Shown: positions 1 to 8,198 of the stretch, piece after piece | Position numbering within the stretch: the stretch's first letter is position 1 | Layout: every line of letters starts with the position of its first letter | Assembly (NCBI RefSeq): GCF_016860545.1 | Contig: NZ_BNEB01000003.1 | Span: 1,426,001 to 1,490,000, forward strand | Direction of reading: 5' to 3' | DNA: 64,000 nt | From: Streptomyces asoensis | GTDB taxonomy: Bacteria; Actinomycetota; Actinomycetes; Streptomycetales; Streptomycetaceae | Translations under genes and position numbers: made by a program | Notes under the pieces: generated by a model | What the model was told of the DNA's origin: nothing | Seen by the model: the letters and a program-made list of their open reading frames with translations, nothing else | Database searches by the model: none

Positions 1-345
1 GCCCTCGTCTTCGTCGGGGCGTACATCCCCTATCTCGGGGCGTTCCTGTCCGGGGCGGTCGCCGTGCTGGTCGCTCTCGCCGACCGGGGATTCGTCATCG
101 CGCTGTGGACGCTGGGCGTCGTGCTCGCCGTGCAGGTCCTGGAGGGGCACGTGCTCCAGCCGATGATCCAGAGCCGGACGGTGCAGATGCACCCGGCGGT
201 GGTGATGATCACCATCACGGCGGGGGCGTCCGTGGCCGGGATCCTGGGCATGCTGCTGGCCGTTCCCCTGACGGCCGCCGGTTTCGGGGTCCTGCACGAG
301 CTGCGGGCGCGTTACGGGGCTCCCGGCGAGGACGCGGCCCCCTAG
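1..345 (+). CDS. AI-2E family transporter, C-terminal part (5' end outside window)
   Basis: The frame is open from base 1 to a TAG at 343-345 and gives the last 114 residues of a polytopic membrane protein. The visible segment has hydrophobic helices around a conserved stretch, VLEGHVLQPMIQSRTV, followed by a helix reading HPAVVMITITAGASVAGILG. That pattern is the hallmark C-terminus of the AI-2E/PerM family of exporters, also called UPF0118. The family has been linked to autoinducer-2 export and to Na+/H+ antiport, so the substrate cannot be stated. The stop codon shares the bases CTAG with the stop of the convergent phosphatase gene. The start and N-terminal helices lie outside the window. 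Confidence 0.9.
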   Translation, partial: ALVFVGAYIPYLGAFLSGAVAVLVALADRGFVIALWTLGVVLAVQVLEGHVLQPMIQSRTVQMHPAVVMITITAGASVAGILGMLLAVPLTAAGFGVLHELRARYGAPGEDAAP

Positions 346-2477
346 GGAGTGTCGGGTTCGCTGAGTTCGAACCAGATGCTCTTGCCCTTGCCCCGCGGCG
401 CCACCCCCCAGGTCTCGGCCAGCAGTTCGATGAGGACCAGCCCGCGCCCCGACGACGCCAGCTCCCCGGGGCTGCGCAGGTGCGGGAGGTCGTCGCCCGT
501 GTCGCTGACCTCGATGCGCAGGCGGCGCTCACCGGGGGCGCCGGTGACCTCGGCGACGAGCAGGGCGTCCGCGTCGGTGTGCACGAGGACGTTCGTCAGG
601 GTCTCGGAGACGAGCAGGACCGCCGAGTCGACCTGGTCCTCGCAGGTCCAGTCGTGCAGCAGCTCGCGCAGTTGCTGCCGGGCCGCGGCGATCCGCTCGG
701 GCTCGGCCTGCGCGACCGTCAGCATCGAGCGGCGCACCGGCTGCCGCGCCGGGACGACGGCGGCGTCCGGGCCGCAGCCACCCGCCCCCTGGCGGCACAG
801 GAGCAGGACGGCGATGTCGTCCTCGCGGCGGTCGGCCAGAGGGCCCGTGGTGTGGTGGGAGGACGGCCCGTGCACGGCCTGGACCAGCGCGTCGGCCAGT
901 TCCTCCAGATCGCCCTCGTGCGTCTCCAGGGTCTTGCGGACACGCCTCCAGCCGGTGTCGAGGTCGTGGCCGCCGGTCTCCAGCAGGCCGTCGGTGCACA
1001 GCATCAGCGCCTCGCCCGGTTCGAGGCCGAGCCGGGTCGTGGGGTAGTCGGCGTCCGGGTCGATGCCGAGGGGCAGGCCGCCGGCGGTGGCGCGGACCAG
1101 TACGGTGCCGTCGGCCATCCGGATCGCGGGGTCCAGATGCCCGGCCCGGGCGGTCTCCAGGACGCCGGTCACCGGGTCGACCTCGATGTAGAGGCAGGTC
1201 GCGAACCGCGGGTCGGACCCCGCCCCGGCGCCCCCGCCGTCGGTCGCGGCGAGGCCGTGGAAGAAGCCGGAGGCGCGGGAGAGGACGGCGTCGGGGCGGT
1301 GGCCCTCCGCGGCGTACGCCCGTACCGCTATCCGCAGCTGGCCCATGAGGCCCGCAGCCCGGACGTCGTGTCCCTGGACGTCGCCGATGACCAGGGCGAA
1401 GCGGCCCCGGGGCAGCGGGATCATGTCGTACCAGTCGCCGCCGACCTGGAGACCGCCGCCGGTCGGTATGTAGCGTGCGGCGAGGGTCATGCCCGGTATC
1501 TCGGGGCCGAGGGTGGGGAGCATGGAGCGTTGCAGACCGTCGGTCAGCTCGCGCTGGGTCTCCGCCGCGCCGGCGCGGGTGAGGGCCTGCGCGAGCATGC
1601 GCGCGACCGTCGTCAGCACAGAGCGCTCGTCCGGGGTGAACGCCACCGGGTAGGCGAAGGCGGCCATCCAGGCGCCCATCGTGCGACCGGCCACCGTGAG
1701 CGGCAGGAACGCCCAGGAGTGGCGGCCGAACTGCGCCGCCATCGGCCAGGTCAGCGGGTAGCGCTCCTTGTACTGCTCGGGAGAGGAGAGGTAGACCGCC
1801 CGCCCGGTCCGGACGACCTCGGCGGCCGGATAGTCCGTATGGAGGGACATCTGGGTGAAGGGACTCTCGTCACCGGGCTGCTGTCCGTGATGGCCGATGA
1901 TCGTCAGCCGGTCGCCCTCGACGCCGAAGACGGCCAGTCCGTCGGGTGAGAAACCCGGCATCGACAGGGCCGCCGCCACCCTCAGCACCTCTTCGGTGGA
2001 CCGTGCCTCCGCCAGTGCCCGTCCGGCGTCCAGCAGGAAGGCCTCGCGCGAGCGCCGCCAGTCCCCGGTGACGGCGGTCCGCCCCGCCGGGGTGCCGGGC
2101 GTCGGCTCGGTGACCTCCTGGAGGGTGCCGATCAGCTCGTACGCCTTGCGCACCGGGTCGAAGGACGGCTTGGAGCGGCTGCGCACCACCCGTACGACCC
2201 GCCCCTGGTCGTCCATGATCCGGATGCGCACCTCCGCGAGGGTGCTCTCGGCCACCGCGAGCTGGATCACGCCGGTGATCTCGTTCCAGTCCACGGGGTG
2301 CAGCCGGGCCCGGGTCTGGGCCTCCGTGAGGACCGTCTCGTGCCGTGGCAGCCCCAGCAGCCGGGCCGCCTCGGCGTCGACCGTGACCAGCCCGGTGGCG
2401 GTGTCCCAGTGCCACAGGCCGGTCGCGAGGGAGGCGAGGACCTCCCCCACGGCGGGCAACGGCTCGCCAGTGCGCAT
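342..2477 (-). CDS. PAS-GAF-SpoIIE (PP2C) phosphatase with HATPase domain
   Basis: This 711-residue cytoplasmic regulator has four modules. A PAS-like domain occupies about residues 15-125. A GAF domain lies at about 165-310. A SpoIIE/PP2C serine phosphatase lies at about 330-545, with metal-ligand motifs GGDWYDM, IGDVQGHD, CTDGLLE and REDDIAVLLL. A C-terminal anti-sigma-type histidine-kinase ATPase (HATPase_c_2) lies at about 575-705, with N-box SETLTNVLVH and the glycine loop SSGRGLVLIE. In streptomycetes such proteins combine an RsbU-like phosphatase with an RsbW-like kinase and are thought to control anti-sigma-factor antagonists in response to signals sensed by PAS/GAF; the partner here is unknown. 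The ATG at 2477 gives MRTGEPLPAV and fits the PAS start. It is convergent with the transporter, overlapping at CTAG. Confidence 0.93.
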   Translation of the reverse strand: MRTGEPLPAVGEVLASLATGLWHWDTATGLVTVDAEAARLLGLPRHETVLTEAQTRARLHPVDWNEITGVIQLAVAESTLAEVRIRIMDDQGRVVRVVRSRSKPSFDPVRKAYELIGTLQEVTEPTPGTPAGRTAVTGDWRRSREAFLLDAGRALAEARSTEEVLRVAAALSMPGFSPDGLAVFGVEGDRLTIIGHHGQQPGDESPFTQMSLHTDYPAAEVVRTGRAVYLSSPEQYKERYPLTWPMAAQFGRHSWAFLPLTVAGRTMGAWMAAFAYPVAFTPDERSVLTTVARMLAQALTRAGAAETQRELTDGLQRSMLPTLGPEIPGMTLAARYIPTGGGLQVGGDWYDMIPLPRGRFALVIGDVQGHDVRAAGLMGQLRIAVRAYAAEGHRPDAVLSRASGFFHGLAATDGGGAGAGSDPRFATCLYIEVDPVTGVLETARAGHLDPAIRMADGTVLVRATAGGLPLGIDPDADYPTTRLGLEPGEALMLCTDGLLETGGHDLDTGWRRVRKTLETHEGDLEELADALVQAVHGPSSHHTTGPLADRREDDIAVLLLCRQGAGGCGPDAAVVPARQPVRRSMLTVAQAEPERIAAARQQLRELLHDWTCEDQVDSAVLLVSETLTNVLVHTDADALLVAEVTGAPGERRLRIEVSDTGDDLPHLRSPGELASSGRGLVLIELLAETWGVAPRGKGKSIWFELSEPDTP

Positions 2478-2572
2478 TGCCCCACTTTAAGAAGATGCCC
2501 TCCGGAAGTGCCACTGATCGCCGGACCGGTATTGCGGGGAGGTGATCAGTGGCTGCCCGGTACGCTGGAGGT

Positions 2573-2588
2573 TGTTTCACGTGAAACA
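2573..2588. other. parS centromere site (ParB-binding palindrome)
   Basis: The 16-bp perfect palindrome TGTTTCACGTGAAACA matches the consensus parS exactly. A degenerate copy, GTTTCCTGTGAGAC, lies 22 bp further on at 2596-2609 with three mismatches in the 14-bp core. ParB loads here to organise and segregate the chromosome. Streptomyces parS sites are concentrated around oriC, so this site suggests that the window is origin-proximal. It sits in the 167-bp gap between the divergent phosphatase and aspS. Confidence 0.96.
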
Positions 2589-2644
2589 GGGCCTTGTTTC
2601 CTGTGAGACGTGCCCCCCGATCCGCGAAGACTGGATGAACGACG

Positions 2645-4408
2645 ATGCATCGGTACAGGTCCCACACCTGCGGCGAGCTCCGCGCCTCTGACGTCGGTAC
2701 CGACGTCCGGCTGAGCGGCTGGCTGCACAATCGGCGCGACCTGGGCGGCATCCTCTTCATCGATCTGCGCGACCACTACGGCATCACGCAGCTCGTCGCA
2801 CGTCCGGGCACCCCCGCGTACGAGGCCCTCGACAAGCTGACCAAGGAATCGACGGTCCGCGTGGACGGCAAGGTCGTCTCGCGTGGCGCGGAAAACGTCA
2901 ACGCGGATCTGCCGACCGGTGAGATCGAGGTCGAGGTCGGCGAGGTCGAGCTGCTCGGCGCGGCCCAGCCGCTCCCCTTCACGATCAACACCGAGGACGG
3001 GGTGAACGAGGAGCGGCGCCTGGAGTACCGCTTCCTGGACCTGCGCCGTGAGCGCATGCACCGCAACATCATGCTGCGCACGTCGGTCATCTCGGCGATG
3101 CGCCACAAGATGACGGCGCTGGGCTTCAACGAGATGGCGACGCCGATCCTGTCCGCGACCTCTCCCGAGGGCGCCCGCGACTTCGTCGTCCCGTCCCGGC
3201 TGCACGCGGGCCGGTTCTACGCCCTGCCGCAGGCCCCGCAGCAGTTCAAGCAGCTGCTGATGATCTCGGGCTTCGACCGCTACTTCCAGATCGCGCCCTG
3301 CTTCCGGGACGAGGACGCGCGCGCGGACCGTTCGCCGGGCGAGTTCTACCAGCTCGACGTCGAGATGAGCTTCGTCGAGCAGGAGGACGTCTTCCAGCCG
3401 ATCGAGAAGCTCATGACGGAGCTGTTCGAGGAGTTCGGCGGCGGCCGCCACGTCACCTCCCCGTTCCCGCGCATCCCGTTCCGCGAGTCGATGCTGAAGT
3501 ACGGCTCCGACAAGCCGGACCTGCGCGCGCAGCTCGAGCTCGTCGACATCACCGACGTCTTCGAGGGCTCGGAGTTCAAGGCCTTCGCGGGCAAGCACGT
3601 GCGGGCCCTGCCGGTGCCGGACGTCGCCGCGCAGCCCCGGAAGTTCTTCGACCAGCTCGGCGACTTCGCCGTGACGCTGGGAGCGAAGGGTCTGGCCTGG
3701 GTCCGGGTGACCGAGGAAGGGACGCTGACCGGCCCGATCGCGAAGTTCCTGACCGAGGAGAACGTCGCCGAGCTGACCAAGCGCCTGTCGCTGGCCGCCG
3801 GCCACGCGGTGTTCTTCGGCGCGGGCGAGTTCGACGAGGTCTCGAAGATCATGGGCGCGGTGCGGGTCGAGGCCGCCAAGCGCGCCGGACACTTCGAGGA
3901 GAACGTCTTCCGCTTCTGCTGGATCGTCGACTTCCCGATGTACGAGAAGGACGAGGAGACCGGCGCGATCGACTTCTCGCACAACCCGTTCTCGATGCCG
4001 CAGGGCGGCCTGGAGGCCCTGGAGACCCAGGACCCCCTGGACATCCTGGGCTGGCAGTACGACATCGTCTGCAACGGCGTCGAGCTGTCCTCCGGCGCGA
4101 TCCGCAACCACGAGCCCGAGATCATGCTGAAGGCGTTCGAGATCGCCGGCTACGACCGGGAGACCGTCGAGGACAAGTTCGCGGGCATGCTGCGCGCGTT
4201 CCGCTTCGGCGCCCCGCCGCACGGCGGGATCGCGCCGGGCGTCGACCGCATCGTCATGCTGCTGGCCGACGAGCCCAACATCCGCGAGACCATCTCCTTC
4301 CCGCTCAACGGCAACGCCCAGGACCTGATGATGGGCGCGCCGACGGAGCTGGAGGAGGCCCGGCTGAGGGAGCTGCACCTCTCGGTGCGCAAGCCGCAGC
4401 CGAAGTAG
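2645..4408 (+). CDS. aspS: Aspartyl-tRNA synthetase
   Basis: This cytoplasmic class II aminoacyl-tRNA synthetase (587 residues) charges tRNA-Asp with aspartate using ATP. The N-terminal OB-fold anticodon-binding domain (about 1-110) begins MHRYRSHTCGELRA and contains GGILFIDLRDHYG. The class II catalytic core follows, with FRDEDARADRSPGEFYQLD (motif 2 region), a bacterial-type GAD insertion at about 280-410, and the C-terminal motif 3 GGIAPGVDRIVMLL. Length and insertion match bacterial AspRS. Whether it is discriminating or also charges tRNA-Asn cannot be settled by eye. The start ATG follows the parS-containing gap; upstream GATGAACGACG is only a weak ribosome-binding sequence. A long perfect hairpin follows the stop. 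Confidence 0.98.
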   Translation: MHRYRSHTCGELRASDVGTDVRLSGWLHNRRDLGGILFIDLRDHYGITQLVARPGTPAYEALDKLTKESTVRVDGKVVSRGAENVNADLPTGEIEVEVGEVELLGAAQPLPFTINTEDGVNEERRLEYRFLDLRRERMHRNIMLRTSVISAMRHKMTALGFNEMATPILSATSPEGARDFVVPSRLHAGRFYALPQAPQQFKQLLMISGFDRYFQIAPCFRDEDARADRSPGEFYQLDVEMSFVEQEDVFQPIEKLMTELFEEFGGGRHVTSPFPRIPFRESMLKYGSDKPDLRAQLELVDITDVFEGSEFKAFAGKHVRALPVPDVAAQPRKFFDQLGDFAVTLGAKGLAWVRVTEEGTLTGPIAKFLTEENVAELTKRLSLAAGHAVFFGAGEFDEVSKIMGAVRVEAAKRAGHFEENVFRFCWIVDFPMYEKDEETGAIDFSHNPFSMPQGGLEALETQDPLDILGWQYDIVCNGVELSSGAIRNHEPEIMLKAFEIAGYDRETVEDKFAGMLRAFRFGAPPHGGIAPGVDRIVMLLADEPNIRETISFPLNGNAQDLMMGAPTELEEARLRELHLSVRKPQPK

Positions 4409-4435
4409 CCGGCAGGCGGCGCGAACACGCCGTAC

Positions 4436-4473
4436 GGAGTGGCCCGGAACCGACGTCGGTTCCGGGCCACTCC
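4436..4473 (+). terminator. Terminator hairpin after aspS
   Basis: This is a perfect 38-nt palindrome with two 19-nt arms (GGAGTGGCCCGGAACCGAC and its complement), starting 27 nt after the aspS stop. There is no U-tract, as is common for streptomycete terminators. It can fold on either strand. Confidence 0.85.
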
Positions 4474-4510
4474 CGTTCTCCCGGGAAAATGACAGCCCTT
4501 CCCCATGCTC

Positions 4511-4533
4511 CTGACAGGTTCGGTGCCTACCGT
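4511..4533 (+). promoter_or_regulatory. Shared upstream motif and probable leaderless promoter of dioxygenase 1
   Basis: CTGACAGG is followed after 10 nt by TACCGT, which could be a -10 element, and then the ATG at 4543. No Shine-Dalgarno sequence precedes the ATG. The paralogue at 6337 has the same arrangement (CTGACAGG, 10 nt, TAGCTT, 7 nt, ATG), so the element is conserved between duplicates. The 10-nt spacing is too short for a normal -35/-10 pair, so CTGACAGG may be a regulator site rather than a -35. Confidence 0.5.
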
Positions 4534-4542
4534 CCCGGCCTC

Positions 4543-5490
4543 ATGACGGGATCTCAGAAACCACACAGCGAACAGGACTTGTCACGCCGTACGGTCGTGG
4601 CCGTCGCCGCGGGCGGCATCGCGGCCGCGGGCCTGGGCGGGACCGCCTTCGCGGCGGGCGCCGGCGGGGAGCAGGGCGGACCGGCCCGCACCGGCGCCGA
4701 CGGCGAGGTCTGCTACCGCCTGACCTCCGAGACGGTCGAGGGGCCCTACTACATCGACGCCGACAAGATCCGGCGGGACGTCACGGAGGACCGGGAGGGC
4801 ATCCCGCTCCTCCTCGGCCTCAAGGTGATCGACTCGGAGACCTGCAAGCCGGTACGGAACGCGGCCGTCGACATCTGGCACTGCGACGCGGCGGGCGTGT
4901 ACTCGGGCTACGAGAACCAGGGCAACGGCGGCGGAGGGGGTGGCCCCGCCCCGACGGGCGAGCCGCCGACCGGTGAACCCCCGACCGGCGCGCCCACCGG
5001 CCCGCCGCCGGGCGGCGGCCACCAGGAACCCACGGACGACAGCCGCTACCTGCGCGGCACCTGGCGGACCGACCGGCACGGGCAGGTCACCTTCAGGACG
5101 GTCTTCCCGGGCTGGTACCGGGGCCGGTGCGTGCACATGCACGTCAAGGTGCACGTGGACGGCGAGTGGACCGACGCCGGGTACGAGGGCGGCCACACCT
5201 GCCACACCGGCCAGTTCTTCTTCGACGAGGAGTCCGTGCTGGCCTCCGCGGTGGTGGAGCCGTACGCGAGCAACACCACGGAGCGCACGACTCTCACCGA
5301 GGACACGATCTACGACCAGAGCGGCACCGCGGGCGGCCTGCTGCGACTGCGCTACGACAAGCGGGACATCGCCAGGGGCGTCCACGGGTCGATCACGGTG
5401 GGCGTCGATCCGGAGGCCACGCAGGACGGCCAGAGCGCACCGCCCCAGCCGGGCGCGTCGGCGTCCGCGTCGGCGTCGGGCTCGGCCTAG
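4543..5490 (+). CDS. Secreted intradiol ring-cleavage dioxygenase (paralogue 1)
   Basis: This 315-residue protein has a Tat-type signal (LSRRTVVAVAAGG, then a hydrophobic segment ending TAFA) and an intradiol dioxygenase domain. Visible landmarks are CYRLTSETVEGPYYID, VDIWHCDA, RYLRGTWRTDRHGQVTF and PGWYRGRCVHMHVKVHV. The last supplies the Tyr and two His ligands expected for the non-haem Fe(III) centre. Such enzymes open catechol rings between the two hydroxyls; an exported version suggests a role on extracellular aromatics, for example from lignin. A Gly/Pro/Thr-rich insert (about residues 128-165) interrupts the domain before the metal site. The start matches the paralogue at 6337; ATG 4489 would add residues that break the signal peptide. 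Confidence 0.9.
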   Translation: MTGSQKPHSEQDLSRRTVVAVAAGGIAAAGLGGTAFAAGAGGEQGGPARTGADGEVCYRLTSETVEGPYYIDADKIRRDVTEDREGIPLLLGLKVIDSETCKPVRNAAVDIWHCDAAGVYSGYENQGNGGGGGGPAPTGEPPTGEPPTGAPTGPPPGGGHQEPTDDSRYLRGTWRTDRHGQVTFRTVFPGWYRGRCVHMHVKVHVDGEWTDAGYEGGHTCHTGQFFFDEESVLASAVVEPYASNTTERTTLTEDTIYDQSGTAGGLLRLRYDKRDIARGVHGSITVGVDPEATQDGQSAPPQPGASASASASGSA

Positions 5491-5532
5491 GCGGCACATC
5501 CGCCCGCCGCGGGAGGGACCGGCGGATCTCTC

Positions 5533-5575
5533 CGGGCCACGCCCCCGGCCTGCGTTCTCCCGGGGGTGTGGCCCG
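5533..5575 (+). terminator. Terminator hairpin after dioxygenase 1
   Basis: Inverted repeat: CGGGCCACGCCCCC (5533-5546) pairs with GGGGGTGTGGCCCG (5562-5575) with one G-U-compatible mismatch and a 15-nt loop. It lies 42 nt after the stop codon. Confidence 0.7.
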
Positions 5576-5698
5576 TCGCGTGGCCGCCCGGCACCTCACC
5601 GGAGCCGCACAGGAAGCCCGTGGGGGGAGCACAGCGGCGCGTCGTCTCATGGGCTGTACGCCGGCATGTGCCGGCGGGGCGAGGGAGGAAACGACGCC

Positions 5699-6310
5699 AT
5701 GGGATCCACGGAGTTCATGATCACGCTGTCGGTGCTGCTGATCGCCGCGGCGGTGGCCGGGGTGGTGGCCCAGCGGCGTGCGGCGCGCGTCCGGCGCCCG
5801 CCCGTCCGGGCCGGGCTGGACGCGGAGGCGGAGGCCAACCACTGGCTGATACGGCTGGGCGGAGGTCTGGTCCCGCCGGACACGCGGGCCTGGGCCGGCG
5901 CGGACGAGTCCGTGGGACGGGCACTGACCCGCGCCGCGGAGTGCCATCGCGCGGCCCGCGCCCGGCTGGCCACCGCCCGCACGGCGGCGGAGTACGAGGA
6001 GGCCACGCGGATGGCGAGGGAGGGACTGGACCAGCTGCGGTCGGCCCGCACGGCACTGGGCACGGAGCCCGCCCTTGCCCCCGCGTCTGCCCCTGCGCCC
6101 GCGCCCGCTCCTGAGCCCGCGTCTGCGTCGGCCCCTGCGCCCGCTCCTGAGCCCGCGTCTGCGTCGGCCCCTGCGCCCGTGCCCGTGTCTGCGCCCGCGC
6201 CCGCGCCTGGGCCCGCCTTTCCGCCCGTCCCCGCACCGGTCTCCGCCCTTGCCCCGGGTCCTGTTCTTTACCTGCCGTTGGAATTCCACAGGTCAGTCCC
6301 ACGCCCCTGA
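5699..6310 (+). CDS. Small membrane-anchored protein with Pro/Ala-rich tail
   Basis: This 203-residue protein begins MGSTEFMITLSVLLIAAAVAG, a single N-terminal membrane helix, followed by a basic stretch and a predicted helical domain (about 35-125; EANHWLIRLGG and ALTRAAECHRAARARLATAR). From about residue 126 it is an Ala-Pro-rich low-complexity tail encoded by imperfect repeats. The ATG at 5699 has a good ribosome-binding sequence (GAGGGAGG). Streptomycetes carry similar small membrane proteins with helical cytoplasmic domains, but I cannot assign a function. It sits between the two dioxygenase paralogues, and its stop codon lies inside the CTGACAGG motif of the second. Confidence 0.75.
   Translation: MGSTEFMITLSVLLIAAAVAGVVAQRRAARVRRPPVRAGLDAEAEANHWLIRLGGGLVPPDTRAWAGADESVGRALTRAAECHRAARARLATARTAAEYEEATRMAREGLDQLRSARTALGTEPALAPASAPAPAPAPEPASASAPAPAPEPASASAPAPVPVSAPAPAPGPAFPPVPAPVSALAPGPVLYLPLEFHRSVPRP
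6107..6178 (+). repeat. 36-bp tandem repeat, two perfect copies, coding for Pro/Ala/Ser
   Basis: Units 6107-6142 and 6143-6178 are identical. They encode the APEPASASAPAP-type repeat in the tail of the preceding membrane protein. The number of copies is likely to vary between strains by slippage. Confidence 0.95.
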
Positions 6311-6329
6311 CAGGCCCGCCTCCTAGCTT
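6307..6329 (+). promoter_or_regulatory. Shared upstream motif and probable leaderless promoter of dioxygenase 2
   Basis: CTGACAGG (6307-6314) is followed by TAGCTT (6324-6329), 7 nt before the ATG at 6337, with no Shine-Dalgarno sequence. The spacing and sequence mirror those upstream of dioxygenase 1. The motif overlaps the stop codon of the previous gene. Confidence 0.5.
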
Positions 6330-6336
6330 CGCGGCC

Positions 6337-7374
6337 ATGACGGGAAACTCAGGGAACACAGCGAACACAGCCGCCGCCGACGAAGGCCCGCAGGGCCCCC
6401 GGCACAAGCGCGATCTGACCCGCCGGAAGGTGGTCGTCGCCGGTGCGGGCGCGGCCGTCGCCGTCGGGACGGCGGGCGCGCTCGCCGCAGGTGCCTTCGC
6501 CGGCGAGAAGGGCGGGACCAAGCCCGCGGCGTCCGCCTCGGCCGGCGCAGGCGAGGCCTGCTACCGGCTCACCTCGGAGACCACCGAGGGCCCGTACTAC
6601 ATCGACGCGGACAAGCTCCGCCGGGACATCACCGAGGACAAGGAGGGCATCCCGCTCACCCTCGCCCTCAAGGTGATCGACTCCGAGACCTGCAAGCCGG
6701 TGGTGAACGCGGCCGTCGACATCTGGCACTGCGACGCCCTCGGCATCTACTCCGGCTACGAGAGCCTCTCCACCGGCGACGGGGGCGGCGCGCCGACGGA
6801 CGCGCCGTCCGGCACTCCGACCGGCACGCCGACCGACGTGCCGACCGGCGCCCCGACCGGAGAGCCGCCGTCCGGCGGCGGTGGCGGCGGTGGTCACGAG
6901 GAGCCCACGGACGACGAGCGCTATCTGCGGGGCACGTGGCGGACCGACCGGCAGGGACGGGTGACCTTCAAGACGGTCTTCCCGGGCTGGTACCGCGGCC
7001 GCACCGTCCACATCCACACCAAGGTGCACGTCAACGGCGAGTGGACGGACGCCGGGTACGAGGGCGGCAACACCTGCCACACCGGCCAGTTCTTCTTCGA
7101 CGAGGAGTCCGTGCTCGCGTCGGCCGAGGTGGAGCCGTACTCCACGAGCACCACCGAGCGGACCACCCTCACCGAGGACACGATCTACGACCAGAGCGGC
7201 GTCCAGGGCGGCCTGCTCAAGCTGAAGTACGACCAGAAGAACATCGCCCGGGGGGTGGTCGGCTCGATCACCATGGCCGTGGAACCGGACGCCACCCACG
7301 AGGGCACCGACGACGCCGTCCAGCCGGGCGCGTCCACGACGGCGTCTGCCGAGGCGTCGGCGTCGTCGAGCTGA
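6337..7374 (+). CDS. Secreted intradiol ring-cleavage dioxygenase (paralogue 2)
   Basis: This 345-residue paralogue of the gene at 4543 has a Tat-like signal DLTRRKVVVAGAG followed by a hydrophobic segment. It keeps the same landmarks: EGPYYIDADK, VDIWHCDALG, YLRGTWRTDRQG and PGWYRGRTVHIHTKVHV. The C-terminal 90 residues are largely identical to the first copy (for example TCHTGQFFFDEESVLASA), indicating a fairly recent duplication. The Gly/Pro/Thr insert before the metal-binding motif is longer here and has a different repeat pattern (TPTG and VPTG units). The Tyr/His Fe(III) ligands appear intact in both copies. It is convergent with the nucleotidyltransferase-like gene, with only 5 bp between stops. 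Confidence 0.9.
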   Translation: MTGNSGNTANTAAADEGPQGPRHKRDLTRRKVVVAGAGAAVAVGTAGALAAGAFAGEKGGTKPAASASAGAGEACYRLTSETTEGPYYIDADKLRRDITEDKEGIPLTLALKVIDSETCKPVVNAAVDIWHCDALGIYSGYESLSTGDGGGAPTDAPSGTPTGTPTDVPTGAPTGEPPSGGGGGGGHEEPTDDERYLRGTWRTDRQGRVTFKTVFPGWYRGRTVHIHTKVHVNGEWTDAGYEGGNTCHTGQFFFDEESVLASAEVEPYSTSTTERTTLTEDTIYDQSGVQGGLLKLKYDQKNIARGVVGSITMAVEPDATHEGTDDAVQPGASTTASAEASASSS

Positions 7375-7379
7375 TCGGC

Positions 7380-8096
7380 TCACTCGTCCGGTGACGCCCC
7401 GTCCTCCAGCAGGCGTTCCGCGATGTCCGTCGACCAGCTCTGGGCCCACGCACGCAGGTCCGTGAGCTGGTCCTCGGCCACGCCGTACCAGGTGAACGCG
7501 GAGTCCGGGTAGTGGTCCGTGCCCGTCAGACGGGCCTGGAGGGCGGGCAGGTCGAAGTCGTCGCGGGCGTGGCGGCGGCCCAGTTCCTCCAGGTCCGGAT
7601 GGGTGAAGCGGGCCGAGGCCGCCCTCGCGTCGATCAGGTCGACGGCCAGGCCGCGGTCGTAGAGCGCCCGGACCTTCGTGCCCACCGCGTCCGGGAGGCA
7701 GAGCGCCGGCCCGTACGGGGTCGTGACGGGCGGGCTCCAGAAGGTCTCCTTGTGCAGGGCCAGCCGCAGGACGGTGTCCGTGGCGCGGTCGAGCACCAGG
7801 AGGTGCGCCGAGAGCGGGTCCGTGTCCTCCACCGACGGCTCGAACCCGCCCCGGGCGGTGAGCGCGGCGCCGACCGCCCCGGCGAGCACGGGCATCGGCT
7901 CCGCGCTCTCGGTCGCCAGGTCCACGTTCGCGTGCGGGCGCCGCAGCAGTCCGTGCGCCTCCAGGGCCAGGCCTCCGGCCAGCGCCCAGGGGGCGTCGGC
8001 GGCGGTCGCGGCGAAGACCTCGGCGAGGAGACGGAGGTGCGGTTCGAGAAGGTCCACCGGGTAGTCGTACCAGGCGGGACGGGGTGCGCGGGGCAC
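7380..8096 (-). CDS. Nucleotidyltransferase-domain protein
   Basis: A protein of about 238 residues. Near the N-terminus, PWALAGGLALEAHGLLRRPHANVDL resembles the GG...(D/N)xD active-site region of MNT/AbiEii-like nucleotidyltransferases. The second metal ligand position reads NVD rather than the usual DxD, so activity is doubtful. The C-terminal half (DLIDARAASARFTHPDLEEL) matches the helical part of such proteins. No good Shine-Dalgarno is visible. Candidate GTG starts are 8096 (VPRAPRPAWYDYP) and 8057; I chose 8096 because WYDYPVDLLEPHL looks like folded protein. It diverges from the pectate lyase gene, and the two share a 102-bp promoter region. Confidence 0.72.
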   Translation of the reverse strand: MPRAPRPAWYDYPVDLLEPHLRLLAEVFAATAADAPWALAGGLALEAHGLLRRPHANVDLATESAEPMPVLAGAVGAALTARGGFEPSVEDTDPLSAHLLVLDRATDTVLRLALHKETFWSPPVTTPYGPALCLPDAVGTKVRALYDRGLAVDLIDARAASARFTHPDLEELGRRHARDDFDLPALQARLTGTDHYPDSAFTWYGVAEDQLTDLRAWAQSWSTDIAERLLEDGASPDE

Positions 8097-8198
8097 GCGC
8101 GGGGCGGCGGCGGAAAAACTTCGCGCCGAGCGGCAACTCTTCGGGCGGCGGCGACCACTGACAGGACGTAAGTCCGCTCCTCCCCGTAAGGATCCCCC

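Noticed and set aside
105..1949. Long open frame antisense to the SpoIIE phosphatase gene
   Set aside because: Low-complexity Arg/Gly/Ala composition without domains; the opposite strand has full PAS, GAF, PP2C and ATPase motifs. Such shadows are common in GC-rich DNA.
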